Below are positions 34,365-42,096 of a stretch of DNA of 47,230 bases, piece after piece. The position numbers and the translations under genes were made by a program. The notes beneath the pieces were generated by a model. It was not told where the DNA came from. It saw only the letters and a program-made list of their open reading frames with translations, and searched no databases. Within the stretch, counting starts at the first letter, position 1, and the number at the start of each line of letters is the position of its first letter. Source of the DNA: Campylobacterales bacterium (GTDB lineage Bacteria > Campylobacterota > Campylobacteria > Campylobacterales > QNZT01). Location of the stretch: positions 1 to 47,230 of the forward strand of contig JALWLO010000074.1 of NCBI GenBank assembly GCA_027084135.1, given 5' to 3'.

Positions 34365-35558
34365 TTGATTTTTATCAGGATACTTCTTTTGACATTTATA
34401 TCTTTACTTATAGGTTGCGGTGGCGGGGATTCTAAAAATCATCCTCCGATTGCTTTTGATCAAAACTTAAGCGTAAAAGCGGGAAAAAGTATCAAAGTTC
34501 CTTTTAAAGCAGATGATCCTGACGGTGATCAAATCAAATTTATTGTCTATAAGTTACCGCAAAACGGTCGATTTGACGCCGATAACTTAACCTATACTCC
34601 AAACGATACCTTTGCAGGGATAGATGAGATAGCCTTTTATGCAGTCGATGATAAAAACAACAGATCCAACGATGCGAAAATCATCATCCAATCTCTCTAT
34701 GATGCCCCACCCACTTTGACGCTCAATGGAGCAGAAACCATCATTATCGAACTTGGCGATAACTTTGATGATCCTGGAGCAACAGCTATCGACCCCGAAG
34801 ATGGAAACATTAGTGACACCATCTCAACAAGCGGGATAGTCGATACTTCAACTATCGGAACCTATACGATCACTTATAGTGTTACTGATAGCGCCTCTCA
34901 TAGCGTCACCAAAACAAGAGAGGTAAGAGTGGTACTACCTCGTTCATCAAATGATGATCTCATGATCATCAACCCTCATAACAGTAACCTCGTCATCAGC
35001 TATGATGATAATGAGGCACCCTATGATCCAAATACTCTCACCGTAAATATCTATGATAATACCCCTCAAGTTCCGAAAGAACCTAGAATGGTAGATATAG
35101 GAAACGCTAACTATGCACTTGAACTTTTTGGCAACGGCATCGATAATGCTTTTCATATATTAGGCTATGATACGATCAAAAAATATTATTGGAATGAACA
35201 TCCCGAATATCAAACTAGATTTCATATCTCATGGGATGCGAAGTTTAGTAGTGATTTTGTGATCTATATCGTACTAAAGTTTCAAACAGCTGACGGACAA
35301 ACAATCTGGAACGATCTAGTCTATACACCGACTCCAAACGGCTATGAAGGAGTTACAAACGGATTTTTACATATCTCTTTAGGAATCGGTGCCAAGGATG
35401 GAGAGTGGCACCATTATGAAAGAGATATCCTAGATGATCTACATAGATTTTATCCGGGAGCAACCATACCCTATAATGACAATAAAAAGGGCTATGTAAA
35501 CGGATTTGCGATAAGGGGAAGCGGTCTCATTACAAATCTAAAGCTATCTCTGAACTGA
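34365..35558 (+). CDS. Lipoprotein with Ig/cadherin-like repeats and C-terminal beta-sandwich
   Basis: The gene starts with TTG, preceded by GGGAG about eight bases upstream. The 397-aa product has a lipoprotein signal (LLTFISLLIGCGGGDS). Next is a cadherin/VCBS-like domain (ADDPDGDQIKFIVYKLPQNG, TYTPNDTFAGIDEIAFYAVDD). Then comes a DUF5011/HYR-like domain (LGDNFDDPGATAIDPEDGN, IGTYTITYSVTDSASHSVTKTREV). The last ~200 residues form a beta-rich domain with YWNEHPEYQTRFHISWDAKF and EWHHYERDI, which looks like a carbohydrate-binding jelly roll. Probably surface-exposed. Two TA-rich structured repeats flank the next gene. Confidence 0.75.
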   Translation: MIFIRILLLTFISLLIGCGGGDSKNHPPIAFDQNLSVKAGKSIKVPFKADDPDGDQIKFIVYKLPQNGRFDADNLTYTPNDTFAGIDEIAFYAVDDKNNRSNDAKIIIQSLYDAPPTLTLNGAETIIIELGDNFDDPGATAIDPEDGNISDTISTSGIVDTSTIGTYTITYSVTDSASHSVTKTREVRVVLPRSSNDDLMIINPHNSNLVISYDDNEAPYDPNTLTVNIYDNTPQVPKEPRMVDIGNANYALELFGNGIDNAFHILGYDTIKKYYWNEHPEYQTRFHISWDAKFSSDFVIYIVLKFQTADGQTIWNDLVYTPTPNGYEGVTNGFLHISLGIGAKDGEWHHYERDILDDLHRFYPGATIPYNDNKKGYVNGFAIRGSGLITNLKLSLN

Positions 35559-35563
35559 ACCCT

Positions 35564-35745
35564 CTGAAAAACTATAAATTGAAGAAAAGCTTTATAATTT
35601 TAGCAAAAATTTTATGTTAGCCGCAGGCTAAAAAGAGCACTAAACCACGAAGGGGCGCTTGCGTTTGCTCTTTTTAATAAAATTTTTTTGCGTTCGCGAA
35701 GCGGAAAAATTATAACTTGCTTGAGTGAAATTAATAGTTTTTCAG
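35564..35745. repeat. Structured palindromic repeat, copy A
   Basis: Nested inverted arms: CTGAAAAACTAT/ATAGTTTTTCAG (35564-35575 with 35734-35745); TTATAATTTT/AAAATTATAA (35592-35601 with 35706-35715); GCAAAAATTTTAT with ATAAAATTTTTTTGC (35603-35615 with 35677-35691); AAAAGAGCA/TGCTCTTTT. A loop hairpin TTAGCC-GCA-GGCTAA sits at 35617-35631, and the central segment reads CCACGAAGGGGCGCTTGCG. Copy B at 37107 has the same layout with different arm sequences that still pair. No ORF. It fills most of the 293-nt gap before the CAP gene. Confidence 0.75.
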
Positions 35746-35851
35746 AACACTAAACTAGCAAAAATTAAAGAATCAATATAGTTTAAAATATTTAATACAA
35801 CTTGATAAAAATCAAGCTATTATCATCCTAAATAGATCGAAAGGATGATAG

Positions 35852-36838
35852 ATGAGATATATTTCTTTAGTACTAGCTACCTTGCTGCTCATAGGATGTG
35901 GCGGCGGGAGTAGCAAAATCGACAAGGCAAAAGAGAAAGTCCAAAGTCTCATAGATGAAAATATCGGTTCGCAATCAAATGATATGAGTGGGCAAACAGA
36001 AACTACAAAAGCTACACAACCATCTACTACGGATGATCAAAATAGCACTACGCCAACCGATGAACAAAACGGTAGTAATATGCGACAAAGTGACACTACC
36101 AAGAGCGATACGGACAACACCCATAGTGACAACGACACCTCCTCGCAAAGTAGTACCGATGAACCCGCTTCAGGTAACAATAATAACCATACTGCCGACA
36201 CCAATAAAACAGATGATCAAAAGAGTAGTACTAACGATAATCAAAGTAGTGAAAATAACAGTTCATCAGAGAGTAGTACTAATAATAGCATAGACAATCA
36301 ACACAGCGATACAAATACTACCATAAAAAAGATCGTTGATAGACACAACTACTATAGAAACCTTCTCTATCACGATAGCAATCTCACTTGGGACGATGAG
36401 ATCGCAAAAAGTGCCCAAGAGTGGGCTAACTATCTCGCAGAACACTACACCGTTCAAGCAAGAGATAGAGGATACTCTCCACACGATAATCAAAACTTCG
36501 ACTATGGTGAAAATATCGCTTGGGGTATCCCTTCGATGGATTTTGTCACCGATGAGCCGATAGAGGATATCGATACTCCGAGTGACACGATTCCAGACGG
36601 AGCAGTAGATGCATGGGCAAGTGAAAAGGCTTACTATGATTATGAGACAAATAGTCAAAAAGCCGGTTATGAAGATAAAGTCATCGGACACTATACGCAA
36701 CTTGTCTGGAAAGAGAGTACTAAGGTCGGGTGTGCAAAGGCAAAGTCACAAACGGATCTAGGTGGCGAATGGGTTGTATGCAGATACTATAAACCGGGAA
36801 ATATGACGATAAACGGAGTAAAACAGAAGCCCTATTGA
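35852..36838 (+). CDS. CAP-domain (SCP/PR-1-like) lipoprotein
   Basis: The 328-aa protein has a lipoprotein signal (LVLATLLLIGCGGGSS). A ~130-residue Ser/Thr/Asn/Asp/Gln-rich low-complexity linker follows. The C-terminal CAP domain is about residues 165-325: RHNYYRNLLYHDSNLTWDDEIAKSAQEWANYLA, HDNQNFDYGENIAW, VIGHYTQLVWKESTKVGCAKA and WVVCRYYKPGNM, the classic CAP motifs with conserved His and Glu. Bacterial CAP lipoproteins are surface proteins of mostly unknown activity. RBS AAGGATGATAG. The linker holds two in-frame TAGTACTA motifs. Confidence 0.88.
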   Translation: MRYISLVLATLLLIGCGGGSSKIDKAKEKVQSLIDENIGSQSNDMSGQTETTKATQPSTTDDQNSTTPTDEQNGSNMRQSDTTKSDTDNTHSDNDTSSQSSTDEPASGNNNNHTADTNKTDDQKSSTNDNQSSENNSSSESSTNNSIDNQHSDTNTTIKKIVDRHNYYRNLLYHDSNLTWDDEIAKSAQEWANYLAEHYTVQARDRGYSPHDNQNFDYGENIAWGIPSMDFVTDEPIEDIDTPSDTIPDGAVDAWASEKAYYDYETNSQKAGYEDKVIGHYTQLVWKESTKVGCAKAKSQTDLGGEWVVCRYYKPGNMTINGVKQKPY

Positions 36839-36843
36839 TTTGA

Positions 36844-36919
36844 TGGTGGAGCATAGCGGGCTCGAACCGCTGACCCCGACGCTGCCAGCGTCGTGCTCTC
36901 CCAGCTGAGCTAATGCCCC
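36844..36919 (-). tRNA. tRNA-Ala (GGC anticodon)
   Basis: The minus strand reads GGGGCATTAGCTCAGCTGGG..., anticodon loop CTGGCAG (GGC), T-arm GGTTCGAGCCC, acceptor ATGCTCC, discriminator A and an encoded CCA. 76 nt. It lies 5 nt beyond the stop of the CAP gene on the other strand. Confidence 0.95.
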
Positions 36920-36950
36920 GAAAACGAGAGGATATTATACCACATTTTCC

Positions 36951-37067
36951 TCAGTTTTTCCTCTCTTCCTCTCTTTTTTTTGCCGCTTTTTTACCAAAAT
37001 GAAGTCCTATATAGATAGGCGCTACAATAATAGCGGCTCCGATAAGAACCCAAATGATCGTTGTCAT
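36951..37067 (-). CDS. Small single-span membrane protein, 38 aa, not in ORF track
   Basis: MTTIIWVLIGAAIIVAPIYI leads into a Lys/Arg/Glu-rich tail (GKKAAKKREEERKN). One N-terminal transmembrane helix with the positive tail in the cytoplasm is predicted. GGAGAGG lies 4-5 bases before the ATG. It is too short for the supplied track. It sits between tRNA-Ala and repeat copy B. Function unknown. Confidence 0.65.
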   Translation of the reverse strand: MTTIIWVLIGAAIIVAPIYIGLHFGKKAAKKREEERKN

Positions 37068-37104
37068 ATACCTCTCCTGACATATTTAAATTTAATTGAT
37101 TAGT

Positions 37105-37332
37105 TTGAAAAACTGTTAATTGAACGAAAACTTTATAATTTTGTCCTCGTCACTCCGTTCCTGCGGGATTGTCGCAAGGCTCGGATAAGTTAAAAACTCA
37201 GCGTTAGCCGTAGGCTAAAAAAGTGCACCAACCCCGAAGGGGCACTTTAGTGTTTGCACTTTTTAGCAAAGTTTTTAACTGTTTGCGAAGCAATAAATTA
37301 TAACTCGTTTGAATGAGTATTAACAGTTTTTT
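37105..37332. repeat. Structured palindromic repeat, copy B
   Basis: Nested arms: AAAAACTGTTAAT/ATTAACAGTTTTT (37108-37120 with 37319-37331); TTATAATTT/AAATTATAA (37133-37141 with 37295-37303); GTTAAAAACT/AGTTTTTAAC (37189-37198 with 37270-37279); AAAAAGTGCA/TGCACTTTTT (37218-37227 with 37255-37264). Loop hairpins are TTAGCC-GTA-GGCTAA and CCCC-GAA-GGGG. Compared with copy A, several arms differ yet keep pairing. A 46-nt GC-rich insert (37143-37188) is specific to this copy. Confidence 0.75.
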
Positions 37333-37349
37333 AAACCCAAATTTTGTCT

Positions 37350-38336
37350 CTATTTTACCACAAAATATTTACTTGCCTCTTTTTTATCATCAAACGGCAC
37401 CGCTTCTAACTCTTCATCACCGATAAATATCCTACTCTTCTTGCCTCTTTGCGCTTTGGTATAGGTCAAAAAGAGTCGTCCCGCCAACTCTCTATCAGCT
37501 TCACTTGCATCTTTTGAGAGGTAGGTCACACCGCACGGAAGCCCGTCGCTCTTGATCCTTACATAGCCGCTATGGTTGATCTCTTTGAGATACTCGTTAT
37601 CCTCTCGGTTTCTTCCGATAACGAGCTTCGCCCCGCCCGGCAGTCTAAAGTGCCTACCGTATTTCAAAAGCTCGATATCTTCGACAACAAACTCTCCATG
37701 CTCTTGTATATCTCTTATCTTCATCGCCATCGAAGCATCCGTTAGCAGACAACCGCCTCCGGGAGACTCATAATCTTCAAAACCGTACTCTTTAGCGAGT
37801 CTGAGCTGTACCTCACGGCTTCTGCCCTGTATCCCCAAAAGTCTCTCTCTATCGACCCACCCCTCTATCTCCGGTGTTGTGGGTTCAAGTACCTTAGCCG
37901 AGAGCGGTCTGAGGATGAGATTTCTCTCTTGGCTATCGGCAAGGGCGGAGACCTTTTTGAGTGCATCACTCCTTTGACTCATCGGTCTCTGCCCCACCAC
38001 TTCACCCGTAATGATAAATGAGGCGCCATACTTCTCAAGTAATCCCAAGGCGATGCGAAACATATTTCCGTGGCAATCGATGCAGGGATTGAAGTTTTTG
38101 CCGTATCCATACTTTGGATTAAAGAGTATCTCTTTGACAAACTGCTCTCTTGTGTTTATCACATTAAAATCAGCCCCCACCATCTCTGCTCTTTTTTGAA
38201 GTAGCTCAAATCTATCCCTGCTACTTCCAAACCCTATGTCGATGTGCAGTGCGGTTACATCGATACCCTGCTCCGTGATGAGCTTTACAGCAAGCATACT
38301 ATCAAGCCCGCCGCTAAAGAGTGCTAAAGACTTCAT
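37350..38336 (-). CDS. PP-loop ATPase with NFACT-R-like C-terminus, tRNA-thiolation type
   Basis: The 328-aa protein has an N-terminal PP-loop motif (LALFSGGLDSMLAVKL) that adenylates a substrate. Candidate catalytic cysteines are in NPCIDCHGNMF, and a glycine-rich Cys motif, ESPGGGCLLTD, lies near residue 195. The C-terminal part (RHFRLPGGAKLVIGRNREDN) resembles an NFACT RNA-binding domain. The organisation is like MnmA/ThiI relatives found in Campylobacterota and suggests tRNA sulfur modification; the exact nucleotide is unknown. The 3' end of dnaG overlaps its start by 23 bp. Confidence 0.75.
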   Translation of the reverse strand: MKSLALFSGGLDSMLAVKLITEQGIDVTALHIDIGFGSSRDRFELLQKRAEMVGADFNVINTREQFVKEILFNPKYGYGKNFNPCIDCHGNMFRIALGLLEKYGASFIITGEVVGQRPMSQRSDALKKVSALADSQERNLILRPLSAKVLEPTTPEIEGWVDRERLLGIQGRSREVQLRLAKEYGFEDYESPGGGCLLTDASMAMKIRDIQEHGEFVVEDIELLKYGRHFRLPGGAKLVIGRNREDNEYLKEINHSGYVRIKSDGLPCGVTYLSKDASEADRELAGRLFLTYTKAQRGKKSRIFIGDEELEAVPFDDKKEASKYFVVK

Positions 38337-39981
38337 ACCGAACCATCTCCCCTCGTTTTAATCTTCCTATTATATCTTGAATTTTCCTACTATAAAAGCT
38401 CTTTTGCTCTAGAGTCAAATCTTTTTTAAATCTCAGCTTGTCCATCAGTGAAGCGTAGTGTCTTCTGAGCATAAATCTTATCTGCTCAAATAGCTCCTCT
38501 TTGTCATACTCTTTGAGATCCTCTCTCACCATGATACCGATGATCGCGCTATCTTCAGTCTCATCTCCTATCAACAACTCAAACTCTCTTTTGTGTGTTT
38601 TGAACACATCGATCGAGAGATACTCCAACACCTCATCCAAAAATTGCGGTTTAGCAAGAAGCGTTTTGATGATATTGAGCTCCGCGATATCCTCTTGGTT
38701 CTGTACTATCGGTTTGGATAGACGGCTACTCTTAGTACTAGATATTTTGATATGGCTAGTACTAATATCCAATAAGATCGCTAAAAAATCCCTATACTCA
38801 TCTTGGATAAGCGGCGCAAGGGTATGGAGATATTTGAGAGACTCATTGAGCGCTTTTTGCTTCTGCAGGGCATCATTGAGATCAAACTTACTTACGATAA
38901 ACTCCAACGCATACTCGATAAAAGGCTTTGAGGCGTTGAACTTCGCCTTTAGCTCATCCTCTCTCCCCTCTTTTACCATATCCGCCGGATCCATCCCCTC
39001 ATCAAATATCACAACCCCGCCTCTCATCTCCTTTTGGCTCAAAAGCTTTGCCGCCTTAAATGCCGCCTCCTTTCCGGCACTATCTCCGTCATAGGCAACG
39101 ATCACTTCCGGATCACCCCGTTTGATAAGCGGAACGACCTTTTCGGTAAGTGCCGTTCCAAGCGTCGCCACGGCATTTCTCCAACCGGCTTGATGGAGCA
39201 TCACCACATCCAAATTCCCCTCTACAATGATGATGCGCCCCTTTTTCATGATGCTATCTTTAGCTTTATGATAGCCAAAAAGGAGTGTTGATTTGTCAAA
39301 TATCCTACTTTGCGGGGAGTTGATATATTTTCCGATATCATTTCGTTGGGTGAGGATCCTCCCGCCAAAACCGACTATCTTACCGCTTGGACTAAAGATA
39401 GGAAAGGTGATACGATTGCTAAATCTCGCATATACCCTGCCGTCATCGCCTTTTGCCAAGATCCCCAGCTCCAACCCCTCGCTAAGTTTTACACCTCTAT
39501 TTCTCAAAAAATCCAAACTTTTATAGGAAGCAGGTGCGAAACCTATCTCAAACTTTTCGATGGAAGATTCATATACCCCTCGATTTAGCAAGTAGTGCTT
39601 CGCCTCAGGGTTGTTTTGCAACTCCTTTTTGAAAAAGTTGTTCAACTCCTCTAAGATAGAGGCTTTTTGATAGATAGAATCACTGTTTTGTGTTCTTTTT
39701 AGTGTTACTCCATATTCACTTGCCAGCTTCTCTATCGCTTCGGGATAGGTGAGATTTTCATACTCCATCACGAACTTGATACTATCGCCGCCGATACCGC
39801 AGCCAAAACACTTAAAGAGCTGTTTTGCGGGACTGACCGTAAAAGATGGAGATTTCTCATCATGAAAGGGGCAGTTTGCCTTATAGTTGGCTCCCGCTTT
39901 TTTAAGCTCTATATACCTGCTAACAACATCGACAATATCAAGTCTCGCTTTGAGCTGTTCTATGGACTCTTGTTCTATCAT
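38314..39981 (-). CDS. dnaG: DNA primase
   Basis: DnaG makes RNA primers for replication. The 555-aa protein has an N-terminal CHC2 zinc-binding domain (CPFHDEKSPSFTVS ... KCFGCGIGGD), the RNA polymerase core with YARFSNRITFPIFSPSGKIVGFGGR, and the Toprim motif IIIVEGNLDVVML followed by VIVAYDGDSAGKEAA. The C-terminal helicase-interacting region is helical and diverged. An extended -10 lies so close to the start codon that the mRNA may be leaderless. Confidence 0.97.
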   Translation of the reverse strand: MIEQESIEQLKARLDIVDVVSRYIELKKAGANYKANCPFHDEKSPSFTVSPAKQLFKCFGCGIGGDSIKFVMEYENLTYPEAIEKLASEYGVTLKRTQNSDSIYQKASILEELNNFFKKELQNNPEAKHYLLNRGVYESSIEKFEIGFAPASYKSLDFLRNRGVKLSEGLELGILAKGDDGRVYARFSNRITFPIFSPSGKIVGFGGRILTQRNDIGKYINSPQSRIFDKSTLLFGYHKAKDSIMKKGRIIIVEGNLDVVMLHQAGWRNAVATLGTALTEKVVPLIKRGDPEVIVAYDGDSAGKEAAFKAAKLLSQKEMRGGVVIFDEGMDPADMVKEGREDELKAKFNASKPFIEYALEFIVSKFDLNDALQKQKALNESLKYLHTLAPLIQDEYRDFLAILLDISTSHIKISSTKSSRLSKPIVQNQEDIAELNIIKTLLAKPQFLDEVLEYLSIDVFKTHKREFELLIGDETEDSAIIGIMVREDLKEYDKEELFEQIRFMLRRHYASLMDKLRFKKDLTLEQKSFYSRKIQDIIGRLKRGEMVRYEVFSTL

Positions 39982-39987
39982 TGGGAT

Positions 39988-39996
39988 ATTATATCA
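39988..39996 (-). promoter_or_regulatory. Extended -10 directly before the dnaG start
   Basis: TGATATAAT on the minus strand; only six bases (ATCCCA) separate TATAAT from the ATG. Transcription would start at or next to the start codon. Direct repeats CTAACACT lie upstream (39999-40006 and 40010-40017). Confidence 0.5.
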
Positions 39997-40059
39997 CACT
40001 AACACTGCGCTAACACTACTTTCATAAAATTGAATGCACGAGAAAAGATAGGGGCAAAA

Positions 40060-40161
40060 ATGGATATTTGGGATATATTGATAATACTATTTATCTCTTT
40101 TTTGATAGGTGGTTTGATCAATGAGTTGATTACCTATTTTGAAAATAGAGAGGAGATGTAA
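40060..40161 (+). CDS. Small membrane protein, 33 aa, not in ORF track
   Basis: MDIWDILIILFISFLIGGLI is followed by NELITYFENREEM. One membrane helix is predicted with a short acidic cytoplasmic or periplasmic tail. AGGGG lies about five bases upstream of the ATG. It sits in the 243-nt gap between dnaG and moeA. Function unknown; confidence rests on the ribosome site and membrane-helix composition. Confidence 0.5.
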   Translation: MDIWDILIILFISFLIGGLINELITYFENREEM

Positions 40162-40171
40162 CGATTTAGAC

Positions 40172-40218
40172 TCCTTGATTATAATTTTGGTATAATAATC
40201 CTATCTTATGATCAAGGA
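40172..40218 (+). promoter_or_regulatory. moeA promoter flanked by an inverted repeat
   Basis: Extended -10 TGGTATAAT (-10 at 40191-40196), with a start predicted near 40203. An 8-bp inverted repeat, TCCTTGAT (40172-40179) and ATCAAGGA (40211-40218), flanks it, and the right arm contains the moeA ribosome site AAGGA. Confidence 0.5.
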
Positions 40219-40224
40219 TTTTAT

Positions 40225-41439
40225 ATGCCAATCGACATCTATGATGCTCTCCAAAAAATTGATGAGATCTCCTTAACCCCTCCATCCATCCTCGTTCCGA
40301 TAGAAGAGAGTATCACAAAAGTTGCCGCAGAGGATCTCACAGCGACACTCCCTTTGCCAAACTTTGATAACTCCGCTATGGACGGCTACGGGATAAGAGG
40401 ATCATCTAAAAGCTACAAAATTAGAGAAACCATACTTGCAGGTCAAGAGAAAGATCTTGTACTAAGTGACGGCGAGTGTGTCGCGATCATGACAGGTGCA
40501 AGGGTACCAAAGAGTGTAGAGCGTATCATCCCAAAAGAGATGACAAGTAAAAAAAGCGATAGCATTAGCATCGATCAATTGCTTCCTTTAGGTGCAAATA
40601 TCAGAAAGAAGGGTGAAGATATCGATATCGGTGAGAGTATCATCAAAAAGGGCGAAATCGTCAACTCCTCTCATATCGCGCTACTGGCTTCTCAAGGTAT
40701 CACCCATATCAAAGTCTACGCCACTCCTAGAGTCGCTATCTTCTCTTCAGGAGATGAGCTAAAGATGCACTATGAGAAGCTTGAGGGAGAGGCGGATCTC
40801 TATAACTCCAATACCCCCTACTTGGTAGCTAGGGCAAATGAACTTGGAGCTCAAGCCTTTTTTCTCGGTAGAGCGGATGACAACCTAGACTCTCTCAAAT
40901 CCAAAATCAAAGAGGCGCTAAGTTATGACCTTATCATCACAAGCGGCGGAGTGAGTGTGGGTGAAGCGGACTTCATGAAAGAGGCGTTTAAAGAGATGGG
41001 CTTGGAGAGCTTCTTTGATAAAGTAGCTATAAAACCGGGTAAACCGACCCACTTTGGACGCATAGGCGCTACCCTAGTACTAAATCTGCCGGGCAACCCT
41101 TTAGCAAGCGCGATGAACTTTGAGATCTTCGGTAAATTTATCATCAACAAACTCAGAGGCTTATCGGCACCTTACCACTCCTATATCCTCACCAAAAGTG
41201 CCTCTAATATCATCTCCAAAAAACCGGTCGATAGCGTGATAGGGGGATATTTTGACGGTAAGAGCTTCATGCTTCCGGCTAAAAAGGTCTTTCCGGGAAG
41301 TGTCAATGCACTCAATCACTGCAACTGCATCATTGTAATCGATAAAAGTACCGATGAGATAGATGTTGGTGAAGAGCTAAAGATATTACCTATAAGATGG
41401 GGATTTTTCAGTAAGCACTTTGTGGAGTTTAAGTCTTAG
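40225..41439 (+). CDS. moeA: Molybdopterin molybdenumtransferase
   Basis: MoeA inserts molybdenum into adenylated molybdopterin. The 404-aa protein contains PLPNFDNSAMDGYGIRG near residue 46, GVSVGEADFMKEAFKEMG with the preceding ITSGG, and KPGKPTHFGR ... VLNLPGNPLASAMNFE, the hallmark MoeA/MogA motifs in the right order. It is monocistronic with its own promoter. The cofactor pathway is completed by moaC (9.6 kb) and moaA (44.3 kb). Confidence 0.95.
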   Translation: MPIDIYDALQKIDEISLTPPSILVPIEESITKVAAEDLTATLPLPNFDNSAMDGYGIRGSSKSYKIRETILAGQEKDLVLSDGECVAIMTGARVPKSVERIIPKEMTSKKSDSISIDQLLPLGANIRKKGEDIDIGESIIKKGEIVNSSHIALLASQGITHIKVYATPRVAIFSSGDELKMHYEKLEGEADLYNSNTPYLVARANELGAQAFFLGRADDNLDSLKSKIKEALSYDLIITSGGVSVGEADFMKEAFKEMGLESFFDKVAIKPGKPTHFGRIGATLVLNLPGNPLASAMNFEIFGKFIINKLRGLSAPYHSYILTKSASNIISKKPVDSVIGGYFDGKSFMLPAKKVFPGSVNALNHCNCIIVIDKSTDEIDVGEELKILPIRWGFFSKHFVEFKS

Positions 41440-41443
41440 TAAC

Positions 41444-41700
41444 TCATCCATAATGGTAACGACACTGCGCTATCAGTATAGCATCCTCAGTCACTTTATA
41501 GACCAATCGATGTTCTATCGTAATGCGTCTTGACCAATAGCCTGACCAGTTATATTTTAAGGTTCTGGCTCTCCGATTCCTTCAAAAGGGTTTCGCTCTA
41601 TCTCTTTGATAAGACGATTGATCTTTTTTAAAATCTTTTTGTCGTGTTTCTGCCAATAGAGATAGTCCTCCCAAGCTTCATCTGCAAAACTTTGTATCAT
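41444..41700 (-). pseudogene. yoeB: YoeB-type toxin gene with a one-base frameshift
   Basis: From ATG 41700 (overlapping the yefM stop as ATGA) the frame reads MIQSFADEAWEDYLYWQKHD to EGIGEPEP and hits TAA after 47 codons (41557-41559). In the next frame the family sequence continues at once as LKYNWSGYWSRRITIEHRLV and ends ILIAQCRYHYG with stop at 41444. Restoring one T in CCTTAAAA joins them into 85 aa, YoeB's normal length. The lost part holds the catalytic Arg and the C-terminal His/Tyr, so the product should be inactive. Confidence 0.88.
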
Positions 41701-41951
41701 TCCTCAATCAACTCTCGCTCTTTCCCTTTTCCGGCTTCAAGCTGTTTGATTGCATCATTTAATCTTTTTGCATTGACTTCGCTCTGCATAAGATAGATCG
41801 TCTCCTCCATCGCTTTAAAATCACGCATAGAGATAATGACTACGGACTCCTTGTTCTGACGCGTTACAACGATTGGAGTAGAGTCTACTACAACTTTATC
41901 AAAAGTTGAAGCCAGATTTTGACGAGTTTGTGAAAAGTTGATAGTTTTCAT
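41697..41951 (-). CDS. yefM: YefM-family antitoxin
   Basis: Start taken at MKTINFSQTRQNLASTFDKV (41951); the tracked start adds 14 residues over the operator. The 84-aa protein has the Phd/YefM fold: FSQTRQNLASTFDKVVVDSTPIVVTRQNKESVVIISMRDFKAMEETIYL, then a C-terminal helix that normally wraps the toxin. The antitoxin is intact while its toxin partner is frameshifted. RBS-like AAGGGG is just upstream. Confidence 0.88.
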   Translation of the reverse strand: MKTINFSQTRQNLASTFDKVVVDSTPIVVTRQNKESVVIISMRDFKAMEETIYLMQSEVNAKRLNDAIKQLEAGKGKERELIEE

Positions 41952-41972
41952 AAAACCCCTTCTATACAAATA

Positions 41973-41990
41973 TGTACAAATCATAGTACA
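41973..41990. promoter_or_regulatory. YefM operator-like palindrome
   Basis: TGTAC-8 nt-GTACA inverted repeat 21 bp upstream of the yefM ATG. YefM proteins are known to bind TGTACA-containing palindromes, so this is the likely autoregulatory site. Confidence 0.55.
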
Positions 41991-42071
41991 CATTTACCGA
42001 AATCTTGCTAAAAGCGTATCTGTCAAAAAGAAGTTTTTTAGGGGGATCCTTGAGTTTGTAAGTTGGAAATA

Positions 42072-42090
42072 GATAGGGGGAAACCCTATC
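42072..42090 (-). terminator. Hairpin after the cytochrome lipoprotein gene
   Basis: GATAGGG-5 nt-CCCTATC just downstream of the cytochrome gene stop on the minus strand, followed by a T-containing stretch (TATTTCC). Confidence 0.5.
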
Positions 42091-42096
42091 GTTAGA

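Noticed and set aside
35988-36293. 101-aa ORF in the CAP gene linker
   Set aside because: Out-of-frame shadow of the Ser/Thr/Asn low-complexity region.
35564-37332. CRISPR array or integron for the two structured repeats
   Set aside because: Only two large diverged copies about 1.5 kb apart with genes between; no regular spacers, cas genes or integrase.
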